DNA of 64,000 bases. It comes from DASQPR01 sp963724705. Lineage in GTDB: Bacteria > Actinomycetota > Actinomycetes > Mycobacteriales > Micromonosporaceae. The number at the start of each line of letters is the position of its first letter. Within the stretch, counting starts at the first letter, position 1. Made by a program: the position numbers and the translations under genes. The notes beneath the pieces are model-generated. The model was given only the letters and a program-made list of their open reading frames with translations, was not told where the DNA came from and made no database searches. This document shows positions 43,929 through 54,867 of this stretch, piece after piece. The DNA is taken from NCBI GenBank assembly GCA_963724705.1, contig CAVRVS010000001.1:434001-498000 (forward strand), given 5' to 3'.

Positions 43929-44699
43929 TCAGTGACCAAGGAGCGGAAGGTGACGCGCCGGCAGCACCTCGAGCTCGCCCCGGGCGACCGCGGCGAACCG
44001 GAGGGCGAACGGCTGCCACACATCCTGGACGTCATCGAGCACAGCAGCGCACTCCTCGACGAGCGTGGCCGCGTCGGTGCCGAGATCGGCCAGCACCTTG
44101 GTATTGGAGGCGGCCCAGTCGCCGATCATCTCGGCGTCACACTCGATGTGGAACTGCAGGCCCCAAGCCCGGTCGCCCATCCGGAACGCCTGGTGCGGAT
44201 ATCGCGTCGAGGCGGCGAGCAGCGTGGCGCCGACCGGCAGCTCGGTGATCTCGTCATGGTGCCACTGGAGTACGTCCGGCACAAAAGGTACGTATCGCCA
44301 GAGCGTGTCGTACTCGGCCGCGTCCCGGCGCGCGATGAGCTTGGCGCCGATCTCCGGCCCGGACGCGCTGCGCTCGACCGTGCCACCCATCGCCGTGGCG
44401 AGCAGTTGACCGCCGAGGCATACGCCGAGTGTCGGCACCTTGTTGCGGACCGCCTTGCGCAGCAGGCCTTCCAGCGCCGGGAACCACGGCGCACCCGGGT
44501 TGCCGTGCGGGTCGTCGTACGCGTGCTGGTCGCCTCCGAGCACCACGAGCGCCGCATAGCCGTCCAGGTCGGCGGGGAGCGCGTCGCCTGCGTACGGCTT
44601 GGATACCTCCAACTCCAGGCCGGCGTCGGTCAGCCACTCCCCCAGCCGCCGGGCGTCGTCGGTCGGGTCGTTTTCGATCACCAGGGCGCGATTGGTCAC
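43929..44699 (-). CDS. class I glutamine amidotransferase-like protein
   Basis: This 256-residue protein has a GATase-1 fold. The nucleophile elbow is LGVCLGGQLLATAMGG (Cys), and the partner His-Glu lie in WGLQFHIECDAEM, so the catalytic triad is complete. The front (RALVIENDPTDDARRLGEWL) and length match the stand-alone GMP-synthase-like group related to gamma-glutamyl hydrolases such as PuuD-like or YfeJ-like proteins. GTG 44699 is the start. The end is 15 bases from glnE, so the two are probably cotranscribed; a role in glutamine or gamma-glutamyl-amine metabolism would fit but is inference. Confidence 0.85.
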   Translation of the reverse strand: MTNRALVIENDPTDDARRLGEWLTDAGLELEVSKPYAGDALPADLDGYAALVVLGGDQHAYDDPHGNPGAPWFPALEGLLRKAVRNKVPTLGVCLGGQLLATAMGGTVERSASGPEIGAKLIARRDAAEYDTLWRYVPFVPDVLQWHHDEITELPVGATLLAASTRYPHQAFRMGDRAWGLQFHIECDAEMIGDWAASNTKVLADLGTDAATLVEECAAVLDDVQDVWQPFALRFAAVARGELEVLPARHLPLLGH

Positions 44700-44708
44700 G
44701 TGTCGAGG

Positions 44709-47700
44709 TTATCCCGGGTCGTACGGTTTGTCGAGGAATCCGTTGCTGTCCGGCCAGCTCGACCGGTGCGGTGCCGCGCGGCGTGTCGAACGGCGTCTCG
44801 TACCGGTGGGTGACCGCCTGCGTGGTCGCGTCGATGGCCACCGTGGTGGTGTTGTGCGGGTCGTCGATCAGCCAGGTCAGGCCGGTGTTCGTGCGCACAG
44901 CGACTGGTCGCGCCGTCGACGTCGAACTCGCGCTGGCAGCACAGCGCGCCGGCGCTGGTGCGGGTGATCTGCTCGCCGTCGACGTACAGCGTCGTCGAGG
45001 TCGGACCGTGGCTGATCAGCAGGTTGCCGTCGGCGTCGTAGATGTTGCTGGTCGTGTTGGCGCCGTCGGTGACGGTGGCGAGGTGACCCTCCGGGTCCCA
45101 GGTCAGGCTCTGCTGCCCGTTCGGTCCCGGCCGGTCTGGTCGTCTGCCCGTCGCGTTGTAGCCGTAGCGTGCCGGTCGACGGGCCCGCCGACGCCGTGCT
45201 GGTCGTGGACTGCAGCGCGTGCGGCCGGGCGCCTGCCGGCGGCGGGTACGCGTAGCCGGTGTCGGTGTTGCCGCCGCTGGTGTGGTTGACCTGCTGGGTG
45301 CGCAGACCGGTGTTCGCGTCGTAGCTCCAGGTCAGCCAGTACGGCGCCGGACCGCCCAGCAGCGACGGTGGACGGCCCGGCGCGCGCAGGTGCAGGTCGT
45401 CGTCCACGCCTGGGAGCCGGGCCTGGCCGTCGTAGCTGAAGCACTGGTTGTCGTCGGTGCCGCCGCCGAGGTCGTCGATCTCGGTGGTGTTGCCGGCGGC
45501 GTCGTAGGCGTAGGTGGCGTTCACGTCGGGCGTCGCGTTCGTGTCGTCGGTGACCAGCGTGTTGTGCAGCCGCTCGGTGCCGTCCTCGTAGGCGTTGGTG
45601 TGCTGCACCCACTTCGCGGTCGGCGACACGCCCAGCGTCATCTGCTGGAGCTGGCCGAGCTTGGTGTACAGCGCGCTCTGCACGATGCCGGTGCTGCCCT
45701 GGATTGTCGGCGAGCTGCCGGGTCGGCGTTGTAGGTGTACGTCAGCGCCTCCAGCGGCCAGACCGCCGCCGGCCGGGATGCGTCTGCAGCTGCAGGGTGC
45801 CGTCGAGGTTGTAGGCGGCGGCGCGGTGTAGCGTGCCGGCGATGCCGGCCGCCTCGCTGGTCGGGATGGTGACCTTCGTGCCGGTCGACCCGGTACATCG
45901 CGTCGTAGGACGTGACCGCGTTGACGTAGGCGGGACCGGCGGACGCCGCCGACGTAGCGGGTCGACGAGGTGAGCTGCGCCCTTGGCGACGGTGTCGTAC
46001 GGCCAGGCGGCGAGCTCGTTGGCGGGAGCGACGCTGCCGGCGTACTCGGCGGTCTTGCGGTCCAGCGCGTCGTAGGTGTAGACGAGCGTAGCTGCCGCGC
46101 AGTGTCGGTGGTGTCGGCGACGTTGTCGTCGGCGTCGTAGTCGGTCGGTAGTCGTGCCGGCGTCCGGGTCGACGGCTCTTGATCTGCCGGCCTTGCAGGT
46201 CGTAGGTGTACGACCAGTTGTTGCCGGCGGCGTCGGTGATCTGTCGCGAGTTGGTTCGCTGGGCGAGTACGTGTACTTGGTCGCGACGAACGAGCCGGTC
46301 GGCGTGGCTGCGTTGTACTGGTCGCGCTCGGTGACGTTGCCGCGGATGTCGGTGATCGCTGGTGGTGGCGACGCCGCCGGTCGGCGGGGTGACGGTGGTG
46401 CGGTCGCCGCCGTATGTCGTGGTGGTCGTGCTGTTGAGGACGCCGTCGGCGTAGCAGCGTCGACGCGACGGCGCGGCCGGCACCGTCGAAGGTGGTGGCG
46501 GTGCTGCTTCGGCCAGGTCGATGGTGACGTTGGCCATCGTCGTCGACGGCGCCGATCGCGTCGGTGTAGTCGGCGTCGGCGTCGACGGCCTGGCCGAGGG
46601 TGTTGTAGTCGGTCTGGGTGATGACTCGGCCGCCGCCGGGCGCCGGCGTCTGGGTCTGACGGCTGCGCAGCATCGCGTCGTAGAGCGCGATCGGACGTGG
46701 TCAGGTAGGTGGTGCCGTCGTTGTTGATCGATTGGGTGACGACGTGGACGGCGCGGTGTTGGACACGGTGTAGACGTAGTTGATGTTCGGGTTCTGATTG
46801 CTGGCCTTCGACCGGGTCGGCTCGCCAGACCGCTGACGAGCCGGCCGAGCGCGTCGTAGGCCTCGTCGGTGCGTTTGCTGTTGGCGTCGACGACCGACGG
46901 TTGTCGATCCCCAGGCCGGGCTGACCGTGGTGGTCGTGACCTGGCTGAGCGCGTTGGTGACGGTCGTGCGGTCAGCGGGCCGCCGCGTCGCCGGCGTGTA
47001 GGCCGTGGTGGTGGCGTAGTTGCGCGGCCGTCGGTGGCGACGAGCGGCCGGCCCTGCGCTGTCGTAGCGTGGTCGTGTGCTGACCATCTGGTAGTCGGGG
47101 TCGAGCCGGTGTAGGACAGCAGCCGTTCGGTCTGGGTCGCGTTGCCCTTGGTCGGGTGCGGCGCCGAACGCGCCGCCGTCGTATTCGGTGCGGGTGTCGG
47201 AGATCACGTCGGCCGGCCGGTTCGGCGTAGCGGCGCAGCCGACCGCGACGGTCTCCGTCCGGTCGGCGTAGTCCATCAGCCACAGGCGTGGTGTTCTGCG
47301 CGTACGTGGTGCGGGTGCACTGCTCGTCGCCGGTGACCGCGGTGTCGCCGGTGTCGTCGACGGTCAGCGGCAGGCCGGTCGCCGGCGTGGTCGGGGTGTG
47401 GCTGGTGTCGTAGGTGGTGGTCGACGTCTGGGTGCGCACGCCGCCGGCGGCCAGGTCGGTGCGGGTGTGCGTGGCGGCGTCGCGCGACGATGTCGGCGAT
47501 GACTGGTCCCCCAGGCCTCGGTCTGGCTGGCGGTCTGGTAGACGAACTTGTCGGTAGATCGTGCCGGAGACCTCGGCGCCGCCGACGCCGTTGTAGGTGA
47601 TCGTCTCGCGGGTCTGCCCGGCCAGCGGCTCGGCGTCGGTGACCTGGGTGCCCTGCGAGTCGGTGATCTTGCACGGTCTTGGTGCCGCCGGCGGCGAGCT

Positions 47701-50700
47701 TGTCGCCGTCCATGCCCTGGAAGTACAGCGACTTGCGTTTCGGTGCGCACGTCGCCGGGTGCGCCGGTGGTGGTGGTGACGTGTTGCGTAGCCGCGCCAC
47801 TGCGACCAGGTCTTGTACTTGGCCTTGCCGATGCCGTTGTCGTCGTCGTAGTGCCAGGCCGGGTCGGTGTAGGTGTAGTCGGTCTCCGACCGTCGACGGA
47901 GCCGCCGGTCGGGTCGGACTGCAGCACCTGGGTGACCGGGTACTTCTGGAACCAGTCGAGCTGCGGGTCGTGGCGTCCCGGCGGTGTCCAGTACTGCGGG
48001 AAACAGCGCTTGGTGTTCGCGTCGGGGCTGGGCATGGTGGTGCCGCCGACGCACTGCGGCGCCATGTAGCCGACGGTGATCACCGAGCCGGTCTCGGAGG
48101 TGATCGTGCGCACCCGCCAGCGGATCAGCGCGGCGATCGAGTCGGGTCGGACGGTGTCGACCCGGTTGGTTTGCTGGATGCCGCCGAAGGTGACCGCGTT
48201 CTCGGCGACGAGCGCGGTGCCGACCTTGCCGGTGTGCGTGATCGAGTTCAGCCACATGCGGCGGCGCGGTGCCGTCGCCGGTGGCCGGGAACGACTGGCC
48301 GAGGTCCCAGGAGTCGACCTTGCTGGTAGGTGGTGCCGGTTCCGGTCCAGTACTGGGTCGTGACGTTGGTGAGCCGCTTGCTGGTGAAGAACGTCGGGTG
48401 CGACCTGCCCTGCGGTGCAGTGGGTGCCGGACGCGCAGATCTCGTCGAACGGGACGTCCGGCCAGTCGGCCTGGTCGGCGCTGGTCAGGCTGGTGCAGGT
48501 CTCGGACGCCGGTGACGATGCACCGCTCGCTCGGTGGTGAACAGCACCTGCTCGGGCGCGGTCGAGGTGTAGATGTTCGACGCGGTCTGGCCGTAGTCGA
48601 TGCGGGTCAGGTAGCCGCCGCGGGTGTACTTGGCGCCGTTGACGCCGGTGTCGCCGTTCTGGGCGTAGTAGTTGTACTCCGGGCGTGTACCAGAAGGTCT
48701 CGGTGTTGCCGTGCGGGTCGACGACGTAGTCGAGGTTCCACCGCCACGCCTGCGGTGCACGAGGAGGTGGCGAAGGTGGAGCCGTGGCACGGCTCGCCGG
48801 AGTCGTCGCCGAAGACCGGGACGGTCCACACCGAGTTGGTCACCGCGTTGCCGGTCGGCCCAGCCGGGCAGCTGGTTCAGGCCGAAGACGTACTGGGTGC
48901 CGTCGGTGGTGGTGACCGTCCAGTACTCGCCGTCGTTGTCGCCGTTCTTCGACGGCGTCCGGTGGTGTGCGCACGATCCGCGAGCCGTCGTCGTCTCTTC
49001 GGCCGCCACATGCCGGTGCGTGTCGTCCTTGACCAGCTCGGTGGCCTGGCCGTTGAGGACGAGGCGAGGCGTTGTCGTACTTCCAGCACTGGTCGTACTT
49101 GCCGGTCTGCGCCGTCGTCGTCGCAGGAGCCGTAGGTGCGTTCGATGTAGCGAGGTGGGCAGGTCGAAGCCGTCGCCGATCCACGACGGCTGGTTGTTGT
49201 TGGCCGGCAGGCGCCCGTCGACCGACTGCGAGTCGTAGTTGATCGACAGGTCCGGGGACGGGCCGCCGTGGGCCGGCGGCACCCGCAGCGGGTACGACCA
49301 GGTGAAGTCGCCGCTGCTGCCGCCGGACTGCCAGGTCGCCGACGCCGACAGGGAGGTGGCGGTGTAGTCGCCGGCGCCCGACGTCGGCGCGGGCGTAGCG
49401 GCGACGACGATCGACGGCGCCGCCGCGGTACCGGTGCATCGGCCGCTTGCCGGGCGGGGTGGCGCGCCGGCACGGTGACGTCGGCGGTGAGGGTGTGTGT
49501 TGCCAGGTCGTTGCTGGAACTGCACGCGGGGTACGCGGTCTGGCACGCAGCCACGGTCGGGGTGCTCAGCGCGCAGGCCGGCAACTCGACCAGGGCGAGC
49601 CGGGAGGCGTAGTCGCCGCCGGCGGCGGCGAAGCCGCAGTAGTCGACAGCAGATGGGTCAGGAGCTGCCGGACCCGGCGGCGCCGGTCGCGCGGCTAGTC
49701 AGGGACGAACATGCCGTCGATGCCGGCGGCAGCGTCGCGTGTGCGAGGCGACGGTGACCTGACGGCCGACCCGACCGGTGCTGCAGCGGCACCGCTGCCA
49801 GCGCGGCGGCCGCCGTAATGGTCGGCGCCGAGCGGACGGGCAGGGTCCGGCCTGCACCGATGTCACCGCGTGCCAGGCAGCGGCGACGGTGGGTGCCAGC
49901 CGCCGGGGTAGTGCACGCCGGCGCATCGATCGCGACGCGGTGACGCGTCGGCGGCGGCATCGCCGGGTCGGGTTTCGGGCGCAACCGGCGTTCTTGCGTC
50001 GACGGCCGAGTTCGGCGCGGCGCGGCGTCATAGCCGACCGGGTGGCGCGGCGCAGCGCGGAAGCTGCGCACGTCATGCGCGGCGACAGCAGCAGGAGCGT
50101 GACGCAATGCCGCACAGCACGTTGCAGATCGCACGGCGACGTGCGGGAGGTGGTTCGTGTCATAGGATTGTCCACTCCTGTCATGGCGCCTGCGGCGAGA
50201 TATCGTGTCGGTGCCAATGCGGCGGATCAGCGTCGGTCACTGACTGCGACTCATCAACGCGACTGTTGAGCAGGTGTTCTGGTCGGTGACGTCCGCTGCT
50301 GAAGTTCGACGTCGTCGACCTCGCCGGGGAAGTAGCCGCTCCAGGTGCCGTTGACTCAAGCCGCGGCCGACGGTGAAGCGACGCGGAAGTCTGCCAGGCG
50401 GTGGTGAACGGGTCACCGCGGCGAATCTGCTCGAAGCCGTTGATGTAGAAGTGCATCAGGTGGTTGAAAGAGTCGTAGACGCACTGACAGCATCACCCAA
50501 CGTCGGTCTGGGCGGGTTGTGGACGCGAGTGGTCGTGGTCGTGGCTGCCGGACGTGTCGCGCTGGTGCGGCCGAAGTACCAGTAGCCGGTATCGGGCCGG
50601 CGGTCTGGGCGTACCACAAGCCCACGTCGCTGGCACAGAGCCGTCTTGTGCGAGACGATACGCGGTCCGGGCACCAGTGCCGAGCGTGGCGCTGGTCAGG

Positions 50701-52680
50701 TTTACCCAGGCGTTGGCGGTGAAGCTGCCCTGGCAGTCGACGCGTCGTAGCGGTCGAGGTACCGGGTGCTGCCGTTGAGTTGATGACACGTGTCCGAGGG
50801 TCGTCGATCGCGATGTCGGCGTCGTCGCCGATGTGGCAGCGATGTACAGGTCGTGGTTGTAGCCGCTGAGTGTCGCGATGACGTGCCGGAGTCGTCGGTC
50901 AGCGGCCACTGCGCAGCACGTCGGGCTGAGCAGACCGGTAGCGGGTCGATGATCTGCGTGGCGTCGCTGATTCCTGGTCGCGCAGCATGCGGTCCCACAC
51001 CTAGACGTTGTCGATGCAGCCGTGCAGTAGTCGGCGTAGGCGCTGCTGTGAGACCGTCCCGACCGATACTGCAGTGCGCCGGTGGAGTTCCACGGGGTAG
51101 TGTAGGCGACCGGCGCGCCGGGCACGCCGTTGACGTAGAGCGTGGATCGTTAGCGGCAGCGTCGAACACGCCGACGAGGTGGGTCCAGAGTCCTGTTGGA
51201 CAGCGTGTCACTCGGCGGCAGTCAGTGCGGCGACGTCGCGCAGCGGCCTGCTGAATCAGCGTAGGCGGTGTGTAGCGAGCTGGAAAGTGCTCGTGCTGAA
51301 ACCGTCCTGAGACGCGAACGTTTGAGCCACGTCGATCGTAGACAGCAACCCACGTGAACGGAGAAGCTGTTGAGTGTGACGACCGGGCGCGTGGGGTATC
51401 CGTGCGCCGTCGAACTCAGCCGACTGTGATGCGTCCGGTTGTTGACCAAGGCACCAGCAGAGTCAGCGTTAGCGGATGGTGTGCCCCGCGTGTGAGTCTG
51501 TCGGCGGTGGAGCCGCTGATCTCGTCGAAGTTCCAACGGCGACCGGGTGCTGCCAGCGGCGACTTTGAAGTCGTATTCGCTGGCTGGACTTGTTGCCGGC
51601 AGAGTCTTTGGCCTGTACCTGCAGTATGTTGACGTCCCGAGATTCGGGGTTATCTGAAGTCGAGAGACGCGGTCGATGCGTTGACGCTCACCGTGTGCGG
51701 CGTGAACTCTGGACACCCGAGTTGAGGGTGTACAAGAACGTGGTATGTCGGACGCGCTGGTGAAGCGTGAACGGTCCGGCTGTCCGACACCGCCATATGC
51801 GGTGCACGAGTCGGGTTGTAGGTGACGCGCATTGCCCGTCGATGCGAGCTGAGCAGTGGTTGCGCCGGTGCAGCAGTGTCGATCTTGAAGTAGCACGGTG
51901 AGACCAGCCGAGAAGTCCGATCCGGAGATAACGGAGGACGTTGTAGGACCACTGATACTCGGTGCGAGCGTGTAGTAGTACACGATATCGGTCGCCAGCG
52001 CCGACGTCTTGGCGGTCACGGTCGCGCCGGACGCGACGAGGCCGGACGAGTTCGCCGACCACGTCTTCGTCGTTCCGTTGTAGACCTGGAAGTTGCCGCG
52101 CATGTGGCGCTGGAACCGTCAGCGTCAGTCAAGGTTGCCTACAACGTCGGGGTCGAGGTGATGATGTAAGTCGGGCTCGACGACGAGTGAGCAAGACAGC
52201 GCGGCGTCGACATCTGCGACGTTAGTCGGTGTAGCGGCTTAGTCAGGTATGTCACCGACAGCACCGGCTTGTGCGACGTTCCGACGGCGATCGGAACTGC
52301 TTCCAGTCGTTTTGGGTCGACTCACCCGAGAGGTGGCGCGCATCCCAGGTGTGTCGGAGACTGGCCGGCGGTGTAAGACACCGCGGCGTGGCGATTGAAG
52401 TCCTTAGTGCCGGCGGAGCAGTCGACTGTCGGAGCCATGCGCGAACGTTTCGCTGATCGACCTTCAGCGACCAGCGGCGGATGTTCCACGACGTTGGAAC
52501 TGATCGTCGAAGTCGGTACAGATCTACCTCGTAGGCGGTGCAGTTCGGAATAGTTGTCGTAGGGGTGTAGTGGCAGCAGAATGTGTTTAGCGCCAGCGCC
52601 GAGGTGTTGAACTGCACAACCGACGCGACCGAGGTGCCGTAATAGTCGTATCCGACGCTCATGTCACGAAAAAACGGTCG
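44709..52680 (-). pseudogene. giant Rhs/YD-repeat surface protein, indel-saturated and cut at both ends
   Basis: About 8 kb of minus strand translates as one protein only if the frame is changed roughly every 50-150 bases. From the 5' side: a DNRLRE-like jelly-roll (52.7-52.2 kb), LamG-like domains (51.2-50.2 kb), the SpvB-like entry (SASATWQSGGSSGDFTWSYP, 49.4-49.2 kb), an Rhs core (WLNSITHTGKVGTALVAENA, 48.2 kb), then YD repeats (YAYDAAGNTTEIDDLGG and LTWSYDANTGLRTQQVNH, 45.5-45.3 kb). The end reads TWLIDDPHNTTTVAID and SWPDSNGFLDKPYDPG, then TAA at 44709. The usual TGLTHLGAREYDP motif and toxin tip are missing, as is any signal peptide. Codon use stays normal within each piece, so unpolished sequence is a serious alternative to decay. 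Confidence 0.75.
49600..52680 (-). other. adhesive N-terminal part of the Rhs fragment: DNRLRE and LamG-like domains
   Basis: Pieces in changing frames show what this stretch encoded. Near 52.6 kb VGYDYYGTSVASVVQFNTSA is the core of a DNRLRE-type domain, followed by a TTWN-like strand and SGESTQNDWKQF near 52.3 kb, as in large actinobacterial wall proteins. Near 51.1-50.2 kb there are LamG hallmarks: SGYNHDLYIA, SFTANAWVNLTSATLGTGA and HFYINGFEQIRRGDPFTTAW. No complete gene on either strand is supported in this stretch; short open frames here are shadows. The domains would have tethered or displayed the Rhs cage on the cell surface. Confidence 0.6.
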
Positions 52681-52778
52681 CGGCACCCGACTCGGCGGCG
52701 GTGGGCGGCTCTGGGCGAGCGTCCGCAGGCGATGGCGGCTCGCGGCGCCGCCGAACCGACGCTGGCTAGACTCGCGCG

Positions 52779-53699
52779 GTGACCGTACGTCCACCTGTCC
52801 TCAGCGCCGGTGACGTCGTCATGCTGGTGTCGCCGTCCGGGCCGGTCCAGCCCGAGCGGGTCAACGAAGGCGTGGCGCTCCTCGAAGGCTGGGGCCTCGT
52901 GGTCCGCCACGCACCCGGCACGCTGGATCGGCACGGCTATCTCGCCGGCCTCGACGACGCGCGGCTGTCCGGACTCAACGGGGCATTGCGCGATCCCAAA
53001 GTCCGCGCGGTGATCTGCACCCGCGGCGGATACGGTGCCCAGCGCATCGTCGACTCGCTCGACTCGGCGGCCTTGCGGGACGATCCGAAACTCCTGGTCG
53101 GATTCTCGGACATCACCGCGTTGCAGCTCGCGGTGTGGCGCCACGCGAAGCTCGCCAGCGTCTACGCGCCGATGGCCGCCTGGAGCGCGGAGCGGACCGG
53201 TGCGGCCTCCGCCGAATCACTGCGGGCCGCGATCATGACCGGCGCTGACTGCGTCCTTCACGCGCGGCCGGACGAGGAGACTTCCGGGGTACGGGTGGGC
53301 GGCCGGCCGGTGACCGGCACGCTGATCGGCGGGAACCTCTGCATGATCGCGTCGACCATCGGCACACCGGACATGCCGAGCCTTCGGGATGCGATCTTGC
53401 TCATCGAGGATGTCGACGAGCCGCCGTACAAGGTCGACCGGATGCTCACCCAAATGCGCCGGTCCGGGGCGCTGGACGGCATTGTCGGAGTGGCCGTCGG
53501 CCAGTTCACGCGGTGTAGCGACGGCTGGGCGACGACGATCGTGGACGTCCTGCTCGACCGGCTCGGTGATCTTGGCGTACCGGTGCTCGGCGGTCTGCCG
53601 GTCGGCCACGGTCGGGATCAATTGTCCGTACCCGTGGGGGTGCCGGCGGCGCTGGATGTCGGCGCGGGCACGCTCACCGCGTCTGCCGCCGTCGCCTAG
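52779..53699 (+). CDS. LD-carboxypeptidase (peptidase family S66)
   Basis: A 306-residue cytoplasmic enzyme of the LdcA/MccF family, which removes D-Ala from muropeptide tetrapeptides or cleaves related amides. Motifs are TRGGYGAQRIVDSLD, the nucleophile elbow LLVGFSDITALQLAV (Ser), the Glu-bearing ILLIEDVDEPPYKVDRML, and LGGLPVGHGRDQLSVPVG with the catalytic His. The triad therefore appears complete. It starts at GTG 52779, about 100 bases after the broken 5' end of the Rhs fragment on the other strand. It may be independent of the secretion-like genes that follow. Confidence 0.88.
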   Translation: MTVRPPVLSAGDVVMLVSPSGPVQPERVNEGVALLEGWGLVVRHAPGTLDRHGYLAGLDDARLSGLNGALRDPKVRAVICTRGGYGAQRIVDSLDSAALRDDPKLLVGFSDITALQLAVWRHAKLASVYAPMAAWSAERTGAASAESLRAAIMTGADCVLHARPDEETSGVRVGGRPVTGTLIGGNLCMIASTIGTPDMPSLRDAILLIEDVDEPPYKVDRMLTQMRRSGALDGIVGVAVGQFTRCSDGWATTIVDVLLDRLGDLGVPVLGGLPVGHGRDQLSVPVGVPAALDVGAGTLTASAAVA

Positions 53700-53771
53700 C
53701 CCCGCCCGCGGATCGCGAGCCACGCTCGCGTTCACCGGACCCGCTCGGCGATGTGCCGGTATGTTGCGGAT

Positions 53772-54318
53772 ATGCCCGGCTCTGTTGGCAATGCCGCCGG
53801 CTGCGCGGCCGTGCTGGCCGCGGTAGGGGCGCCTTCCTTCGGGCTACCAGTGATCAACAGTGAGATCCCGCCACAACCACTCGTGTCCGCAGGCGGAGCC
53901 CTACGGAATCGGCCTCGGGGCCGCCGTAATCCCGCCCTCGCACACGGTCGTCGACTCACGCGGCACACAACCGTCCACGAATCTCGTGCTGTTCGTCCGG
54001 GACGGCGTCCAGTACCGATTGCAGGCCGTTCCATATGCCGGGACGGTCGCGGCACTGGCCGAGACGCTGCGCGCCGACGTCGCCCACGCGCGCGGCGCTC
54101 AAGCCGTCGGGCCAGCCATCCCGCTGTCGACCGCGCACGGCGTGCCGGGCATGGCGGCGCGTTTCGAGGAGTCGGACGGTGCCGGATTCGTGGCCGCATT
54201 CGTCGATCGCGGTGTCGGCGTCGACATCCTCGTCAGCGGCACCGATCAGGGCATCAGCACCAACGCGGACGAGATCCTCGACAGCGTCCGCACGCTGCAG
54301 TTCGAGGATCGGCAGTGA
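53772..54318 (+). CDS. putative exported protein near type VII-like genes (frameshifted)
   Basis: The first part has an export-signal-like stretch (NAAGCAAVLAAVGAPSFGLP). The frame must change near 53865-53900, after which the protein reads EPYGIGLGAAVIPPSHTVVD, VLFVRDGVQYRLQAVPYAG and a clean alpha/beta domain ending VDILVSGTDQGISTNADEIL. The total is about 180 residues. The pattern of a YG.GL..AVIPP opening followed by a DUF-like domain resembles proteins found beside type VII secretion genes in Actinobacteria, but I do not recognise a named family. ATG 53751 is an alternative start. Confidence 0.5.
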
Positions 54319-54376
54319 TGGCCCGGGTGTCGGACGGCCGCCCCGTCCGAGGCGTGCACTTCCTCGCGTCCCGCCA

Positions 54377-54440
54377 AGTTGATGTTGGGCATGTGCACGT
54401 GTCGACGGCGACTGATACGTGCACGTGCCCAACATCAACT
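54377..54440. repeat. long near-perfect hairpin in an intergenic spacer
   Basis: The 26-base arm at 54377-54402 (AGTTGATGTTGGGCATGTGC then ACGTGT) pairs with 54415-54440 at 24 of 26 positions around a 12-base loop. It lies 59 bases after a stop and 80 bases before the next ATG. There is no T-tract. It is far stronger than the other hairpins in the window. The rest of the 54319-54520 spacer shows no gene. Confidence 0.8.
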
Positions 54441-54520
54441 GAATACGCCGAAGCAAAGCCATCGGCGCAACGCCCGTCGCGCGGCGGCGGCCGTCCGTTG
54501 CGGCGCGGAGGCGGCCGCTG

Positions 54521-54857
54521 ATGGCCGCGGCCACGATCGCGCCCCGGCATCGCGCGCGCTCTCACGCAGATCTCGGCCGCCCGAGCCCGACTCGGTCCGA
54601 TCGGCATCTCGGAGTCGGACACCACCCGCGCCCACCGCACGTGGGCCGGCTGGCTCGCCATGCTGGGCGGAGTCGCGACGATCTTTGCGCCGCACGCCCT
54701 CCTCATACCCATCGTGCTTGTCGTGTGGCGCGTACGCGCCGTCCGTCGGGCTCACCAATACGCCGATCCGCGACTGCTCACCGGCCTACTGATCGGCATC
54801 GCGCTGCTCGTCGTCTGGCTCGCGTTCCACGCGGTCGGCGCCGTGCAGATTGATTAG
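54521..54857 (+). CDS. small two-helix membrane protein (frameshifted)
   Basis: ATG 54521 reads MAAATIAP and then must shift near 54545 to IARALTQISAARARLGPIGI, which runs into two hydrophobic helices (MLGGVATIFAPHALLIPIVL and LLTGLLIGIALLVVWLAF) and stops at 54857. The joined protein is about 112 residues. Without the shift only a 65-residue piece from ATG 54660 is open. It ends 10 bases before the next gene's start, so they are likely cotranscribed. Function is unknown. Its position in the type VII-like cassette is the only hint. Confidence 0.5.
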
Positions 54858-54867
54858 GGAGGCTCTC

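Noticed and set aside
44700..45000. Polymorphic toxin tip and immunity gene of the Rhs protein
   Set aside because: Translation stops before the core-closing motif. The next gene is a glutamine amidotransferase with a complete catalytic triad, not a toxin or immunity protein.
49100..49500. Mobile-element or transposase genes around the Rhs tract
   Set aside because: I found no transposase motifs, terminal inverted repeats or target duplications at either border.
44709..52680. Many separate open frames in the Rhs tract as individual genes
   Set aside because: On the minus strand they are successive frames of one Rhs protein, and the plus-strand ones are shadows. None has a coherent start, ribosome site or family of its own.
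54377..54440. Possible integron attC site, because the hairpin contains GTTGGGC and GCCCAAC
   Set aside because: In attC the RYYYAAC core comes first and GTTRRRY last. Here the order is reversed on both strands, the stem lacks the usual unpaired bases, and no integrase or gene cassette is present.
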